Of a DNA stretch of 8,089 nt, positions 1 to 7,143 are shown piece by piece. Position numbers and translations under genes: made by a program. The notes beneath the pieces are model-generated. The model saw only the letters and a list, made by a program, of their open reading frames with translations, was not told the origin of the DNA and did not search any database. This stretch comes from Bdellovibrionales bacterium (GTDB lineage: Bacteria > Bdellovibrionota > Bdellovibrionia > Bdellovibrionales > JAMPXM01). The DNA is taken from NCBI GenBank assembly GCA_005792225.1, contig SXSP01000494.1:1-8089 (forward strand), read 5' to 3'. Each line of letters opens with the position of its first letter. Position 1 is the stretch's first letter.

Positions 1-1549
1 GATCCGGAACGAAGCCTTTCGCGGGAAGCTCGTCGGCCTTCGGCGGCTCGAGTTTGAACTTCTTCCCGTTTGGCGCCTGAATCTCGTCGGTCAAAGGATT
101 GAAGTCGATCCGACCCGCGACTCCGAGGGCCATGACGAGCTCGGGGCTTCCGATGAACGCAAGTGTTTCCGGGTTGTCATCCTGGCGGCCGCGGAAGTTC
201 CGGTTGAAAGAAGTCACGATCGTGTTCGCCGTGCCCTTCTCCATTCCTTCACGCTTCCACTGACCGATGCAGGGACCGCAAGCGTTCGCCATAACCGTCG
301 CGCCGACTTCGTTGAACGTCGTCATGTAGCCGTCACGATTGATCGTGTTTTGGATCTGCGTCGAACCGGGAGTGACGATGAACTGCTGAGACATCTTCAC
401 GCCGTTCGCCAAAGCTTGTTGAGCGATGAACGCCGCGCGACCGATGTCCTCGTACGACGAGTTCGTGCACGAACCGATCAATGCCGCCGAGAGTTTCAGC
501 GGCCAGCCGTTGGCTTTCGCCTCGGTTGCCATTTTCGAGATCGGGTGAGCGATGTCGGGCGAGTGAGGTCCCACCAAGTGCGGCTCAAGCGACGTAAGAT
601 CAATCTCGATCACTTGATCGAAGAATTTTTTCGGATCGGCCGCGACTTCCGCGTCAGCCGTCAAAATGTCTTTGTTCTCTTGCGCAAGTTTCGCGAGTTC
701 CGCGCGGCCCGTGATCTTCAGATAAGCCGCCATGCGATCGTCGTACGGGAAGATCGAGCAAGTCGCCCCGAGTTCCGCGCCCATATTCGTGATCGTCGCT
801 TTTCCTGTCGCCGAAATCGACTCGCAACCTTCGCCGAAGTACTCAACGATCTTGTCGGTTCCGCCCTTCGTCGTGAGGATCCCGCAGAGCTTCAGGATGA
901 CGTCTTTCGCCGACGTCCATCCGTTCATCTTTCCTTTCAGATGTACGCCGATGATTTGGGGGTTCTTTACTTCCCAAGGGAGTCCCGCCATGACGTCGGA
1001 GGCATCTGCACCACCAACTCCGCACGCGACCATGCCGAGGCCACCCGCGTTCGGCGTGTGCGAATCGGTTCCGATCATGAGTCCACCGGGGAACGCGTAA
1101 TTCTCAAGAACGACTTGGTGAATGATCCCCGCGCCCGGCTTCCAGAAGCCGATGTTGTAGCGCGAAGCCGCCGTCGCGAGGAATTCGTAAACTTCTTTAT
1201 TCTCGGAGTTCGCCGTCTTCATGTCGGCATCGGCGTTCACGTGCGCGCGAATCAAGTGATCGCAGTGAACCGTCGAAGGAACCGCCGCCTCATCGCGACC
1301 CGCGAGCATGAACTGAAGCATCGCCATCTGTGCCGTCGCATCCTGCATCGCCACCCGGTCGGGACGAAGAAGGAGGAAGCTCTTGCCACGCACCATCTCT
1401 TGGCCTTGAGGGTCATCCAAGTGACCGAAGAGAACTTTTTCGGCGAGCGTGAGCGGGCGAGCAAGACGCGTGCGGACCGTCTTCAGACGATCGCGGCTCG
1501 TCGCATAGACTTTCTTAACCATTTCAGGCGTGGTTTCGATCTTAGCCAT
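1..1549 (-). CDS. acn: Aconitate hydratase (mitochondrial-type aconitase), C-terminus beyond window
   Basis: Aconitase isomerises citrate to isocitrate via cis-aconitate in the TCA cycle, in the cytoplasm, using a [4Fe-4S] cluster. The first 516 residues are open with no stop and run off the left edge. Visible motifs are VHCDH (residues 94-98), GTDSHTPN (D162, S163, H164), SCTNSS with Cys361, and ACGPC with Cys424 and Cys427. The three cysteines are the cluster ligands, and their 63- and 3-residue spacing matches mitochondrial aconitase. The sequence [16 protein letters not shown] near residue 60 is also characteristic of the family. The last residues seen, through GFVPD, lead into the C-terminal swivel domain, which is missing only because the window ends. 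The ATG at 1547-1549 has a GGAG (1556-1559) six bases upstream. It is transcribed away from the esterase gene. Family assignment is very secure; the mitochondrial subtype follows from overall sequence resemblance. Confidence 0.96.
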   Translation of the reverse strand, partial: MAKIETTPEMVKKVYATSRDRLKTVRTRLARPLTLAEKVLFGHLDDPQGQEMVRGKSFLLLRPDRVAMQDATAQMAMLQFMLAGRDEAAVPSTVHCDHLIRAHVNADADMKTANSENKEVYEFLATAASRYNIGFWKPGAGIIHQVVLENYAFPGGLMIGTDSHTPNAGGLGMVACGVGGADASDVMAGLPWEVKNPQIIGVHLKGKMNGWTSAKDVILKLCGILTTKGGTDKIVEYFGEGCESISATGKATITNMGAELGATCSIFPYDDRMAAYLKITGRAELAKLAQENKDILTADAEVAADPKKFFDQVIEIDLTSLEPHLVGPHSPDIAHPISKMATEAKANGWPLKLSAALIGSCTNSSYEDIGRAAFIAQQALANGVKMSQQFIVTPGSTQIQNTINRDGYMTTFNEVGATVMANACGPCIGQWKREGMEKGTANTIVTSFNRNFRGRQDDNPETLAFIGSPELVMALGVAGRIDFNPLTDEIQAPNGKKFKLEPPKADELPAKGFVPD

Positions 1550-1593
1550 GAATGACTCCAGAGAAGGATTTGAGATGTGATGAAAACCTACTG

Positions 1594-1622
1594 AGAATAA
1601 TCGCCGCCCCCTCTACGGACAA
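1594..1622 (-). promoter_or_regulatory. Candidate sigma70-type promoter for aconitase
   Basis: On the minus strand, TTGTCC (complement of 1617-1622) is followed after exactly 17 bases by TATTCT (complement of 1594-1599). Each box matches four of six positions of the TTGACA/TATAAT consensus. The TATTCT box lies 44 bases upstream of the aconitase ATG, which leaves room for a short leader containing the GGAG ribosome-binding site. This is a pattern match only; boxes this weak occur by chance. Confidence 0.35.
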
Positions 1623-1737
1623 GGTCTGTCGTCTGGCGTTATGCAGCACCTCTTCCAAACAACGAGCCTCCGAAATAGTGCACAGGCTCGACTTTCGGCG
1701 AGTGCCATCGCGCCAGAGAAGATGCGAAAATGAAAGA

Positions 1738-2703
1738 ATGCTGCGAACCTTTCTCGCCCTCTTCTTAGTGAGTCCAACTGCCATCGCGGAATGCCCCCCG
1801 CTCGATCTCGCGAAACTCCACTCGTCACCCGCGACCGAGACGACCTGCTATTCCTACGAATTCGATTCTCCGAGCCTCGGTCGGAAGGTCGAAGCCAATG
1901 TTTTCTTCCCGAAAGGATATTCAACCAAGTCGCCGCGACTCCCCTTCGCCATTTTTCTTCACGGACGCGGCGGCGGCCGCGCCCAGAGCGAAGATATCGG
2001 CATGCGCGACGCCCTCGACCGGAGCCGTGGCTTCGTCATCGTCGCTCCGAGCGGCGGATCCAAATACTGGGTCAACAACGCCCGAGGTGCCAAAGAAAAA
2101 TGGGGCGATGCGGTCGCAAAAGATCTTGTCGCCGACATCGAACGCCGCTTTCACGTCATACAAAATGATCCCTCGGCTCGCGCGCTGTTCGGGATCTCGA
2201 TGGGCGGTGCGGGCGTTGTTCAACTCGGATTCAATCACCGCGGCGTCTTCGGCACCGGCCTCTCGATGAGTCCCGTTTTCCGAAGAGAAAAAGACATCTG
2301 GAAACCCGGCTCAAAGAGCGAAGAGCCGCGCGAGGATTACGACTCCTTCGGCGTCGGTGCCGACTACCGCGCCCGCAGCCCCCGCCATCTCTGCGAAAAA
2401 TCCCGCGCAAAAGACGGAACCTGCCTCCCCTTCAATCAATTTCGTTTAGACATCGGAGAAGGCGACGAACTCCTCAACAAGTATCCCGACACGCGCGACT
2501 TCATTCGGGAGCTCAAGTCCTCGCACCCGGCCTCGCACATCCAAATCGGCCGCTGCCCGCAGGAAAACTGCGAAGACCTCGCCGAATGCCAAGGCCACAC
2601 CTACACCTACTGGAGATGCGCTCTCCCCGAGGAACTCAAGTGGCTCTCCGACCAACTCAAACGCCCCTCCCCCAACTCCCCCCGGAGCACCACAATCCGT
2701 TAG
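1738..2703 (+). CDS. Secreted alpha/beta-hydrolase esterase (esterase D / feruloyl-esterase-like)
   Basis: A 321-residue serine hydrolase predicted to be exported. The chosen ATG gives a signal peptide, MLRTFLALFLVSPTAIA, with likely cleavage after AIA (residue 17). The open frame extends 62 codons upstream, but that part looks non-coding and would bury the signal. The mature protein shows an oxyanion-hole FLHGRGGG (H75-G76), the nucleophile elbow GISMGG with Ser154, a probable acid at Asp243 (GEGD) and a probable His287 (QGHTYTYW). This arrangement resembles S-formylglutathione hydrolase and feruloyl esterases; the substrate cannot be told from sequence. Eight cysteines (19, 37, 219, 229, 273, 278, 284, 294) suggest disulfides, which fits a periplasmic or extracellular site. 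The Shine-Dalgarno is weak. A GTG at 1702 is an alternative start. The C-terminus is Pro/Ser-rich. It is divergent from aconitase and convergent with topoisomerase VI. Confidence 0.85.
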   Translation: MLRTFLALFLVSPTAIAECPPLDLAKLHSSPATETTCYSYEFDSPSLGRKVEANVFFPKGYSTKSPRLPFAIFLHGRGGGRAQSEDIGMRDALDRSRGFVIVAPSGGSKYWVNNARGAKEKWGDAVAKDLVADIERRFHVIQNDPSARALFGISMGGAGVVQLGFNHRGVFGTGLSMSPVFRREKDIWKPGSKSEEPREDYDSFGVGADYRARSPRHLCEKSRAKDGTCLPFNQFRLDIGEGDELLNKYPDTRDFIRELKSSHPASHIQIGRCPQENCEDLAECQGHTYTYWRCALPEELKWLSDQLKRPSPNSPRSTTIR

Positions 2704-2749
2704 TCCGTCCGGACCGGAGGTACGACGTACCGCCTGCGGTACGGCGGAC
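2704..2749. repeat. Cluster of nested short palindromes
   Basis: Immediately after the esterase stop codon come several overlapping palindromes: GTCCGGAC (2707-2714), GGTACGACGTACC (2719-2731, arms of 6 around one base) and GTACCGCCTGCGGTAC (2727-2742, arms of 7 around two bases). The last overlaps the 12-mer GGTACGGCGGAC (2738-2749), which recurs at 7556-7567. The tract could fold in RNA or be part of a dispersed intergenic repeat. It is not followed by a T-run, so it is not itself a classical terminator. Confidence 0.5.
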
Positions 2750-2783
2750 ATTTTGCTTGCCACGCCGCGCCTCGTTTTAAACG

Positions 2784-2813
2784 AAAAAACCCGCTCACGA
2801 ACTGAGCGGGTTT
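2784..2813 (-). terminator. Rho-independent terminator, probably bidirectional, between esterase and topoisomerase VI genes
   Basis: A perfect 11-bp stem, AAACCCGCTCA (2787-2797) with TGAGCGGGTTT (2803-2813), encloses a 5-base loop. Read on the minus strand the stem runs into six consecutive T (complement of 2784-2789), the canonical form for ending the topoisomerase VI operon. Read on the plus strand it is followed by TTTCCTGATT, a poorer U-tract that may still serve the esterase. Its place between two convergent genes supports use by both. Confidence 0.85.
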
Positions 2814-2832
2814 CCTGATTGCCCGAGCTGGT

Positions 2833-2897
2833 TGCCTGACTTTCCGTTTGCCTGCGGCAGTCTGCCTGTTTGCCGGCGTGCCTGCTTTGCCCGCCTG
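2833..2897. repeat. Degenerate TGCCTG repeat tract
   Basis: TGCCTG occurs at 2833, 2849, 2863 and 2879, with variants TGCCGG at 2871 and CGCCTG at 2892. Spacings are 16, 14, 8, 8 and 13 bases. The tract lies between the terminator and the stop codon of the topoisomerase VI A gene, so it is the 3' untranslated end of that operon. The units are too short and irregular for CRISPR. A decayed simple repeat is the plain reading. Confidence 0.4.
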
Positions 2898-2905
2898 CCC
2901 GACCG

Positions 2906-4069
2906 CTAGATATACAATCCCTTGTTGATCTTCTCGAGGATGATCTTCTCGACCTGCTGAGGATCGCGTGGGTTCACCGAGAAGTAAGACTGCTGTTCGC
3001 AACGAATCTTGTTCTTGATCAACCATTCGAGGATCGCCGAGAGCCTGCGGTTCTTCTTGTCTTGGAAGAACGGATCGTTTCCGAGAGCATCTTTCGCCTT
3101 CTTCAGCGAGCGCGCTTCGACGGGGTCGCGATCGTTCACGTTATAGAACGGGAGATCCCAGCGCTTCACGTCTTCGGGCAAAACACCGAGGAAGTGAACT
3201 TCGGGAGCCGAGAAGTCGGAGTTCCGGATGAGCGAGGCCGCGGAACCGGCTTTCAATGTGCGATAGATGTTCTGAATCGTGTACGCGTCAAGATCTCCGA
3301 AGAAGAACATCGGAACTTTGAGCTGCTCCTGGATCAACTTGCACCAGCCGCGAACGCCATTCGACGGAACACCTTGCGCACCCATGACGATGCAGTTGTG
3401 TCTGCGAGTCATACCGTTGGCAACGAGAGTCCCCGCGGTACCTTCGGACTCGACGACTAAACAGAAATCGATTTTCTTTTTCGCCTTCAGAGTCAGGGCC
3501 TGCGGCTTGTTCTTCGGTTGGAAAGGAGTCGTACCGAGAGTCGAGAGATCGACAACCGCGCGATCGCCGTCGGGCAGAGTCTCGGTGACAACCAAGTGCT
3601 GCGAGTAGGTTTGACCGCCGCGATCGTTCGCGAAGCAGTTGAGTTCTTCGCGGTAGACTTCGAGCATGTCGCCGATGAAATCGATGATCGAGTCGGACTC
3701 ATCCTGGTCCGCGAAGTCGAGAGGCTTTAAATCACGATCGCCGCGGATCACACCTTTTGCGATGTAATACAACTCACGCTTCGTGTTGACCGATCCCGAC
3801 TCGAGGTTCACGAGAAGGCGCTCCAGCATGAAGATCACACGCGCCATCTTTTGTACCGACGAAACGTTCAACTCCGTGCGAACTTTCTTATCGCCGGGAG
3901 TGAGGTAGCCAACTTTCGGATTGTAGATCGAGTTATCGAGCGAGCACTTCACCGCTTCCAGGACGGGACGGTTGGCGTTTTCGAGCTCCGTCAGCATCGT
4001 TTCGCAGAGAAGTTTCGCTTCCTTGGGAATATCTTTGGTCAGTTTTCTGATTCGAATGACTTTATCCAT
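2906..4069 (-). CDS. top6A: DNA topoisomerase VI subunit A (Spo11/TopoVIA family)
   Basis: The catalytic DNA-cleaving subunit of type IIB topoisomerase, acting on chromosomal DNA as an A2B2 complex with subunit B. Its 387 residues are close to the size of archaeal A subunits. The winged-helix (5Y-CAP) domain carries NTKRELYYIAKG; by family alignment the second Tyr, Tyr102, should form the covalent link to DNA. The Toprim domain follows: FCLVVESEG with the metal-binding Glu207, then FFFGDLDAYTIQ with Asp259 and Asp261. A motif resembling the family's GxGxP...R segment, GAQGVPSNGVR, lies at 230-240. The usual Pro and Gly of the DxDPxG motif are replaced (DLDAYT), which is a divergent but metal-ligand-intact version. 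The ATG is preceded by GAAAGGCG about five bases away. Only 13 bp separate it from the stop of subunit B, so the two are surely co-transcribed. The assignment is firm; activity is inferred. Confidence 0.93.
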   Translation of the reverse strand: MDKVIRIRKLTKDIPKEAKLLCETMLTELENANRPVLEAVKCSLDNSIYNPKVGYLTPGDKKVRTELNVSSVQKMARVIFMLERLLVNLESGSVNTKRELYYIAKGVIRGDRDLKPLDFADQDESDSIIDFIGDMLEVYREELNCFANDRGGQTYSQHLVVTETLPDGDRAVVDLSTLGTTPFQPKNKPQALTLKAKKKIDFCLVVESEGTAGTLVANGMTRRHNCIVMGAQGVPSNGVRGWCKLIQEQLKVPMFFFGDLDAYTIQNIYRTLKAGSAASLIRNSDFSAPEVHFLGVLPEDVKRWDLPFYNVNDRDPVEARSLKKAKDALGNDPFFQDKKNRRLSAILEWLIKNKIRCEQQSYFSVNPRDPQQVEKIILEKINKGLYI

Positions 4070-4082
4070 GATCGCCTTTCAA

Positions 4083-5981
4083 TCACTTCGCTGCTTTTGC
4101 TGTTGTCGTCACTGCTGATTTGACCGTCGACGCGGGGATCTCGGCCTTCTTGGCCGTGGTCGCCGTTGTCGTGACGGGCGCGGCGTCTTTCTTCGGTGCT
4201 GCTTTCACGGCGGCGGGCTCGGGCTTCGCACCTTTTTTGGTGGTGCCTTTCGGAGTGTCTTCTCCGTCTTCGGCCTCGAATGCCGGCGGCATTTCCTCAC
4301 CGTCGGAATCCGCTCCCCCATCGTCGGAAGTCGCACCCGAAGCCGAAAAGAGCATGCCCGCTTTCGCTTGGCGCTCTTTCAGGGCTTGGAGGCGAAGTTC
4401 CGCTTCGGAGAGATCCTTTTCCGCGGCTTGAGCGTCGCGACCGAGAAGTTTTTTAAGACCTGCTTCCGCCTTGTTTTTGCGAAGCTGGCTCGCCTTGGTG
4501 ATACGTCCCAAGTAATTGATCAAGATCGGACCGAACTGCTCGATGTGCGCGATCTTACGTTCGAGATCCGCCTCTTTGTGTTCGCGACGGATGTGGCGAG
4601 AAAGTTTTTGTCCCGCCTGCATGAGCGCGCGGCGAATTTCCTCGATCAATTCTTCCGAGCCGTCGATCGTTTCCTTCGAGGCGTTCTTGAACTTGATGAA
4701 CGGAGACACGACCGAAATCGCGAAGACATAAGGCCCGCTGGGCAGCGAATCTTTTGATTGCTGAAGACCATAAGCTCGCCAGTTCACCGTTTCAACTGCG
4801 CGAGTGATCGCGCAAGCTGCCTTGTCGAACTGGAGAGGAACGCGATTCGCAAAACGGAGAAGCTGGATGGGTTCGTCGCCGCCACCACGGTTCAGAAAGC
4901 GCGCCAGCGCGACTTCCACGACCACGGGCTTAAAGTCCGCGATGCGCGGTTTACGAGCGACGACCGAGAAGAAGTCGACATCGCCGAGGCGCAGGATCGA
5001 CTTCGCGAGCGATTCCTCACCGACCGTCAGAACGGACTTCGTCGAAGGCTGTTGGAGCTCGGTTTTTTGAATGACCTGAAACGCCGTCTTAAACTGATCT
5101 TCGGTGAGTTTGTTCGTCGGAAGGTCGATCAGTTGCTTCGGCATTCCGTTTTTAACGAGTTCTTTCAGTGTTGCATCTTGGATGCGCGAGAAGCCCGTCT
5201 TGAGGAACTTACCAAACTCGATCTTTCCAAAAAGACCCGCGTGAGTCATGAACTCACCGAGTTTCATCGTGTGAGGATGCGGAAGCGTCGGCGACGGAAT
5301 ATCCGGCACCTGCTCCGCCACACGCTCGATCTTCACCCAGTCGTTTTCGACGAGCTTGTAGTTCAACTTCAAATGCGGGTTCACGAGAGTCGTGCCCTCG
5401 AGATACGTGAGAAGTCCCCCGTCGCCGTTGAGCTGGATACGTCCGTCGATCCGGAACTCCACCCTTACACCGTGGGGCTTCTCCCAATCGATCGTCTCTT
5501 TATTCTTAAGGAGACCCTTGTTCCCCTTGATGTCGACGTCGATCGTGGCCTGAACGGCCTTGCGCATCTTCGCTGTTTTAGAGGTCACTTTCACGCCGGT
5601 CGCGTTCGTGAGCTGCGCCCACGTTGTGGCGGCCGAAATTCCAATACCTTGTTGACCGCGAGTACATTGACCGCGACCGAATTTACTCGAGGCGAGATAC
5701 TCCCCGTAAACCTTGGCGAGATCATCGGCTTCGATTCCGGGTCCATTGTCTTCGACGGCGATCTCCACGAGATCGGAACTCTTCGAAGAGCCCGCGCCAA
5801 TTTTATTAACCGTCACCGTGATTTCCGGAAGAATTCCGGCTTCTTCACAGGCGTCGAGCGAGTTGTCGACGGCTTCCTTCAAGGTGGTCAGCACCGCTTT
5901 CGTCGGAGATGAAAAACCCACCTGTTGGAGATTCTTTGCGAAATATTCCGCTGTGCTACTGCTGGTGATTTGCTTAGCCAC
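4083..5981 (-). CDS. top6B: DNA topoisomerase VI subunit B (GHKL ATPase) with unusual charged tail
   Basis: The ATP-driven gate subunit of topoisomerase VI, 632 residues. The Bergerat fold is complete: N-box KEAVDNSLDA (E36, N40), G1 box EDNGPG (77-82) and G2 box GRGQCTRGQQGIG (102-114). HPHTMKLGEFM (235-245) and the following helices match the H2TH-like insert. The transducer ends with WRAYGL (401-406) and NASKETI, where Lys436 should be the switch lysine contacting ATP. A helical stretch (about 443-545) follows. Residues about 546-577 are acidic and Gly-rich, and 578-632 are Lys/Ala/Thr/Pro-rich and low-complexity, unlike the Ig-fold ending of some archaeal B subunits. The start is GTG (5979-5981), with AAGGA ten bases upstream; no better in-frame start lies nearby. 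It is the first gene of a B-then-A operon, the usual archaeal order. The family call is very secure. Confidence 0.95.
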   Translation of the reverse strand: MAKQITSSSTAEYFAKNLQQVGFSSPTKAVLTTLKEAVDNSLDACEEAGILPEITVTVNKIGAGSSKSSDLVEIAVEDNGPGIEADDLAKVYGEYLASSKFGRGQCTRGQQGIGISAATTWAQLTNATGVKVTSKTAKMRKAVQATIDVDIKGNKGLLKNKETIDWEKPHGVRVEFRIDGRIQLNGDGGLLTYLEGTTLVNPHLKLNYKLVENDWVKIERVAEQVPDIPSPTLPHPHTMKLGEFMTHAGLFGKIEFGKFLKTGFSRIQDATLKELVKNGMPKQLIDLPTNKLTEDQFKTAFQVIQKTELQQPSTKSVLTVGEESLAKSILRLGDVDFFSVVARKPRIADFKPVVVEVALARFLNRGGGDEPIQLLRFANRVPLQFDKAACAITRAVETVNWRAYGLQQSKDSLPSGPYVFAISVVSPFIKFKNASKETIDGSEELIEEIRRALMQAGQKLSRHIRREHKEADLERKIAHIEQFGPILINYLGRITKASQLRKNKAEAGLKKLLGRDAQAAEKDLSEAELRLQALKERQAKAGMLFSASGATSDDGGADSDGEEMPPAFEAEDGEDTPKGTTKKGAKPEPAAVKAAPKKDAAPVTTTATTAKKAEIPASTVKSAVTTTAKAAK

Positions 5982-6210
5982 TTCGCGACGATCCTTTGTC
6001 GTAATGTTCGTTCTCAGTTACTTCGTTGCTTCCGTGCCGGATCAACTCCGACACACGTTGTTCTCATTGTCTGAGCCGGTTCAAGTCTTGGCCTTCACTT
6101 GCTCGCACGACGCGGCAAATTGCGCATGTGGGCAGATTGAAAAGGTAAGACGTCGCCAGTCCTTGACGACATCAAACCAACAAATCATCCCGCAATCAAA
6201 CTTCTAGCGA

Positions 6211-6228
6211 ACTGTCAGCCAAGACAGT
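6211..6228. repeat. Short inverted repeat, possible operator
   Basis: ACTGTC (6211-6216) and GACAGT (6223-6228) are perfect inverted half-sites separated by six bases. The overall 18-bp size is that of a dimeric repressor site. It sits about 230 bp upstream of the topoisomerase VI B start and 245 bp upstream of the FKBP start. Six-base arms can arise by chance, so this is weak. Confidence 0.25.
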
Positions 6229-6329
6229 CCTCCAACTCTAAGCGAAACCGTGACATTTCACCCGGACTTTCGTCTGCTTCTGGCTCGGGTTCGGCACCAC
6301 CTAGCCATGCTGCGCAAGGTGCGGCTTTC

Positions 6330-6354
6330 GGCCCCAGTGCTTAGTTTTGGGGCC
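6330..6354. repeat. GC-rich hairpin upstream of FKBP gene
   Basis: GGCCCCA (6330-6336) and TGGGGCC (6348-6354) form a perfect 7-bp GC-rich stem with an 11-base loop. No T-run follows on either strand, so it is not a standard terminator. It lies about 120 bp before the FKBP start and, if transcribed, would be a stable structure in the leader. Confidence 0.4.
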
Positions 6355-6472
6355 CCGACTTACATTGGTTTTCACATACTTTCTCCGAGATTCTTGCATG
6401 AATCTACAAACCGTGGCTAACTTCCGAGTCATGACAGCAAGATCTTCAGCCCATGCGAGGAGCAGTCGAGTG

Positions 6473-6997
6473 ATGAAATTCGCAGCAGTTATTTTCGCGA
6501 GTCTGTTAGCAGCAGCCATCGCCAACGCGGAAGAAGTGAAGAAGGAAACCGCGAAAGAAACGAAAGCCGCGGCCGCTCCAGCAGCGAAGTCAGAAAAGGC
6601 TCCCGCAAAAAAAGACACAGCGCAAAAGTCTGAGGAAGTTCTCCCGAAAGAAGTAAAGAAGCTCATCACTCACGACTCGGCGTCAGGTTCCGGTAAAGTC
6701 GCGACGAAGGGCAAGAAAGTAAAAGTGAATTACACCGGCTGGCTCTACGACCCCTCAAAACCGATGGGCCGCGGTCAGCAGTTTGATACTTCGGTCGGCC
6801 GCGAGCCCTTCACGTTCACCTTGGGTGGCGGCGAAGTGATCCGCGGATGGGACGAAGGCTTCGAAAACATGAAAGTCGGTGGCAAGCGCAAGCTCATCAT
6901 CCCCGCTGATATGGGATACGGCACGCGCGGGGCCGGGAACGTGATTCCCCCGAACGCCGCCCTCATGTTCGAAGTGGAACTCATTGATGTGATGTAA
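6473..6997 (+). CDS. Exported FKBP-type peptidyl-prolyl cis-trans isomerase
   Basis: A 174-residue prolyl isomerase that should assist folding outside the cytoplasm. The ATG at 6473 gives a clean signal peptide, MKFAAVIFASLLAAAIANA, cut after ANA (residue 19). GAGGAG (6457-6462) lies ten bases upstream. The frame extends 42 codons further, but those residues look non-coding and would hide the signal. Residues 20-62 form a Lys/Ala/Glu-rich linker. The FKBP domain (about 66-174) has all the expected pocket residues: Tyr87 in NYTGW, Phe104-Asp105 in QQFDTS, Phe113, Val122-Ile123 and Trp126 in EVIRGWDEG, Tyr149 in MGYGTRG, Ile158 and Phe166. It is a single-domain protein without the long dimerisation domain of FkpA or Mip, so those names are not used. 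It appears monocistronic, with its own terminator. Periplasmic location is inferred. Confidence 0.93.
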   Translation: MKFAAVIFASLLAAAIANAEEVKKETAKETKAAAAPAAKSEKAPAKKDTAQKSEEVLPKEVKKLITHDSASGSGKVATKGKKVKVNYTGWLYDPSKPMGRGQQFDTSVGREPFTFTLGGGEVIRGWDEGFENMKVGGKRKLIIPADMGYGTRGAGNVIPPNAALMFEVELIDVM

Positions 6998-7056
6998 GTG
7001 TTCTCGTGACGTTCACTCGTCCGCGTCAGGCTGCAACGGCCGGCGGAACTTGCCTC

Positions 7057-7086
7057 CGGCAGCGCTTAATGGGTTTGACGCTGCCG
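7057..7086. repeat. Inverted repeat downstream of FKBP gene
   Basis: CGGCAGCG (7057-7064) and CGCTGCCG (7079-7086) form a perfect 8-bp stem with a 14-base loop, about 60 bp after the FKBP stop codon. No T-run follows. It may protect the 3' end of the FKBP transcript or be a remnant repeat; the real terminator lies further downstream. Confidence 0.4.
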
Positions 7087-7143
7087 AAATAGCAGAGATG
7101 AACGGGTTGGATCGATTGTTAGGTGGGATTTCGATAGTTTTCT

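Larger units (their letters stand above)
5982..6472. other. Divergent intergenic region between topoisomerase VI and FKBP genes
   Basis: A 491-bp stretch with no convincing gene; open frames that cross it are short or are extensions of neighbouring shadows. It must hold the promoters of both the topoisomerase VI operon (leftward) and the FKBP gene (rightward). I found no promoter boxes good enough to name on either strand. It contains two inverted repeats, listed separately at 6211-6228 and 6330-6354. Confidence 0.6.

Noticed and set aside
350..1555. 401-codon plus-strand open frame
   Set aside because: It is antisense to aconitase, whose motifs are unmistakable; the product is Arg-rich with no family features, as expected from a GC-rich shadow frame.
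1552..1737. N-terminal extension of the esterase by 62 residues
   Set aside because: It overlaps the likely aconitase promoter region, has no domain-like sequence and would bury a good signal peptide that begins at 1738.
1786..1797. Possible lipoprotein signal in the esterase
   Set aside because: The sequence before Cys19 is TAIAE, which does not fit a lipobox (small residues before Cys); a type I signal cut after AIA fits better.
2833..2897. CRISPR array
   Set aside because: Units are only six bases, spacing is irregular and there are no long repeats or unique spacers.
4758..5912. 384-codon plus-strand open frame
   Set aside because: Antisense to topoisomerase VI subunit B, Arg/Leu/Glu-rich and without motifs; a shadow of codon bias.
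6365..6394. Promoter for the FKBP gene (TTGGTT with GATTCT, 18-base gap)
   Set aside because: The -10 box matches only three of six consensus positions, so it is no better than chance.
6347..6472. N-terminal extension of the FKBP by 42 residues
   Set aside because: The GAGGAG site and a clean signal peptide favour 6473; the extension contains no recognisable sequence.
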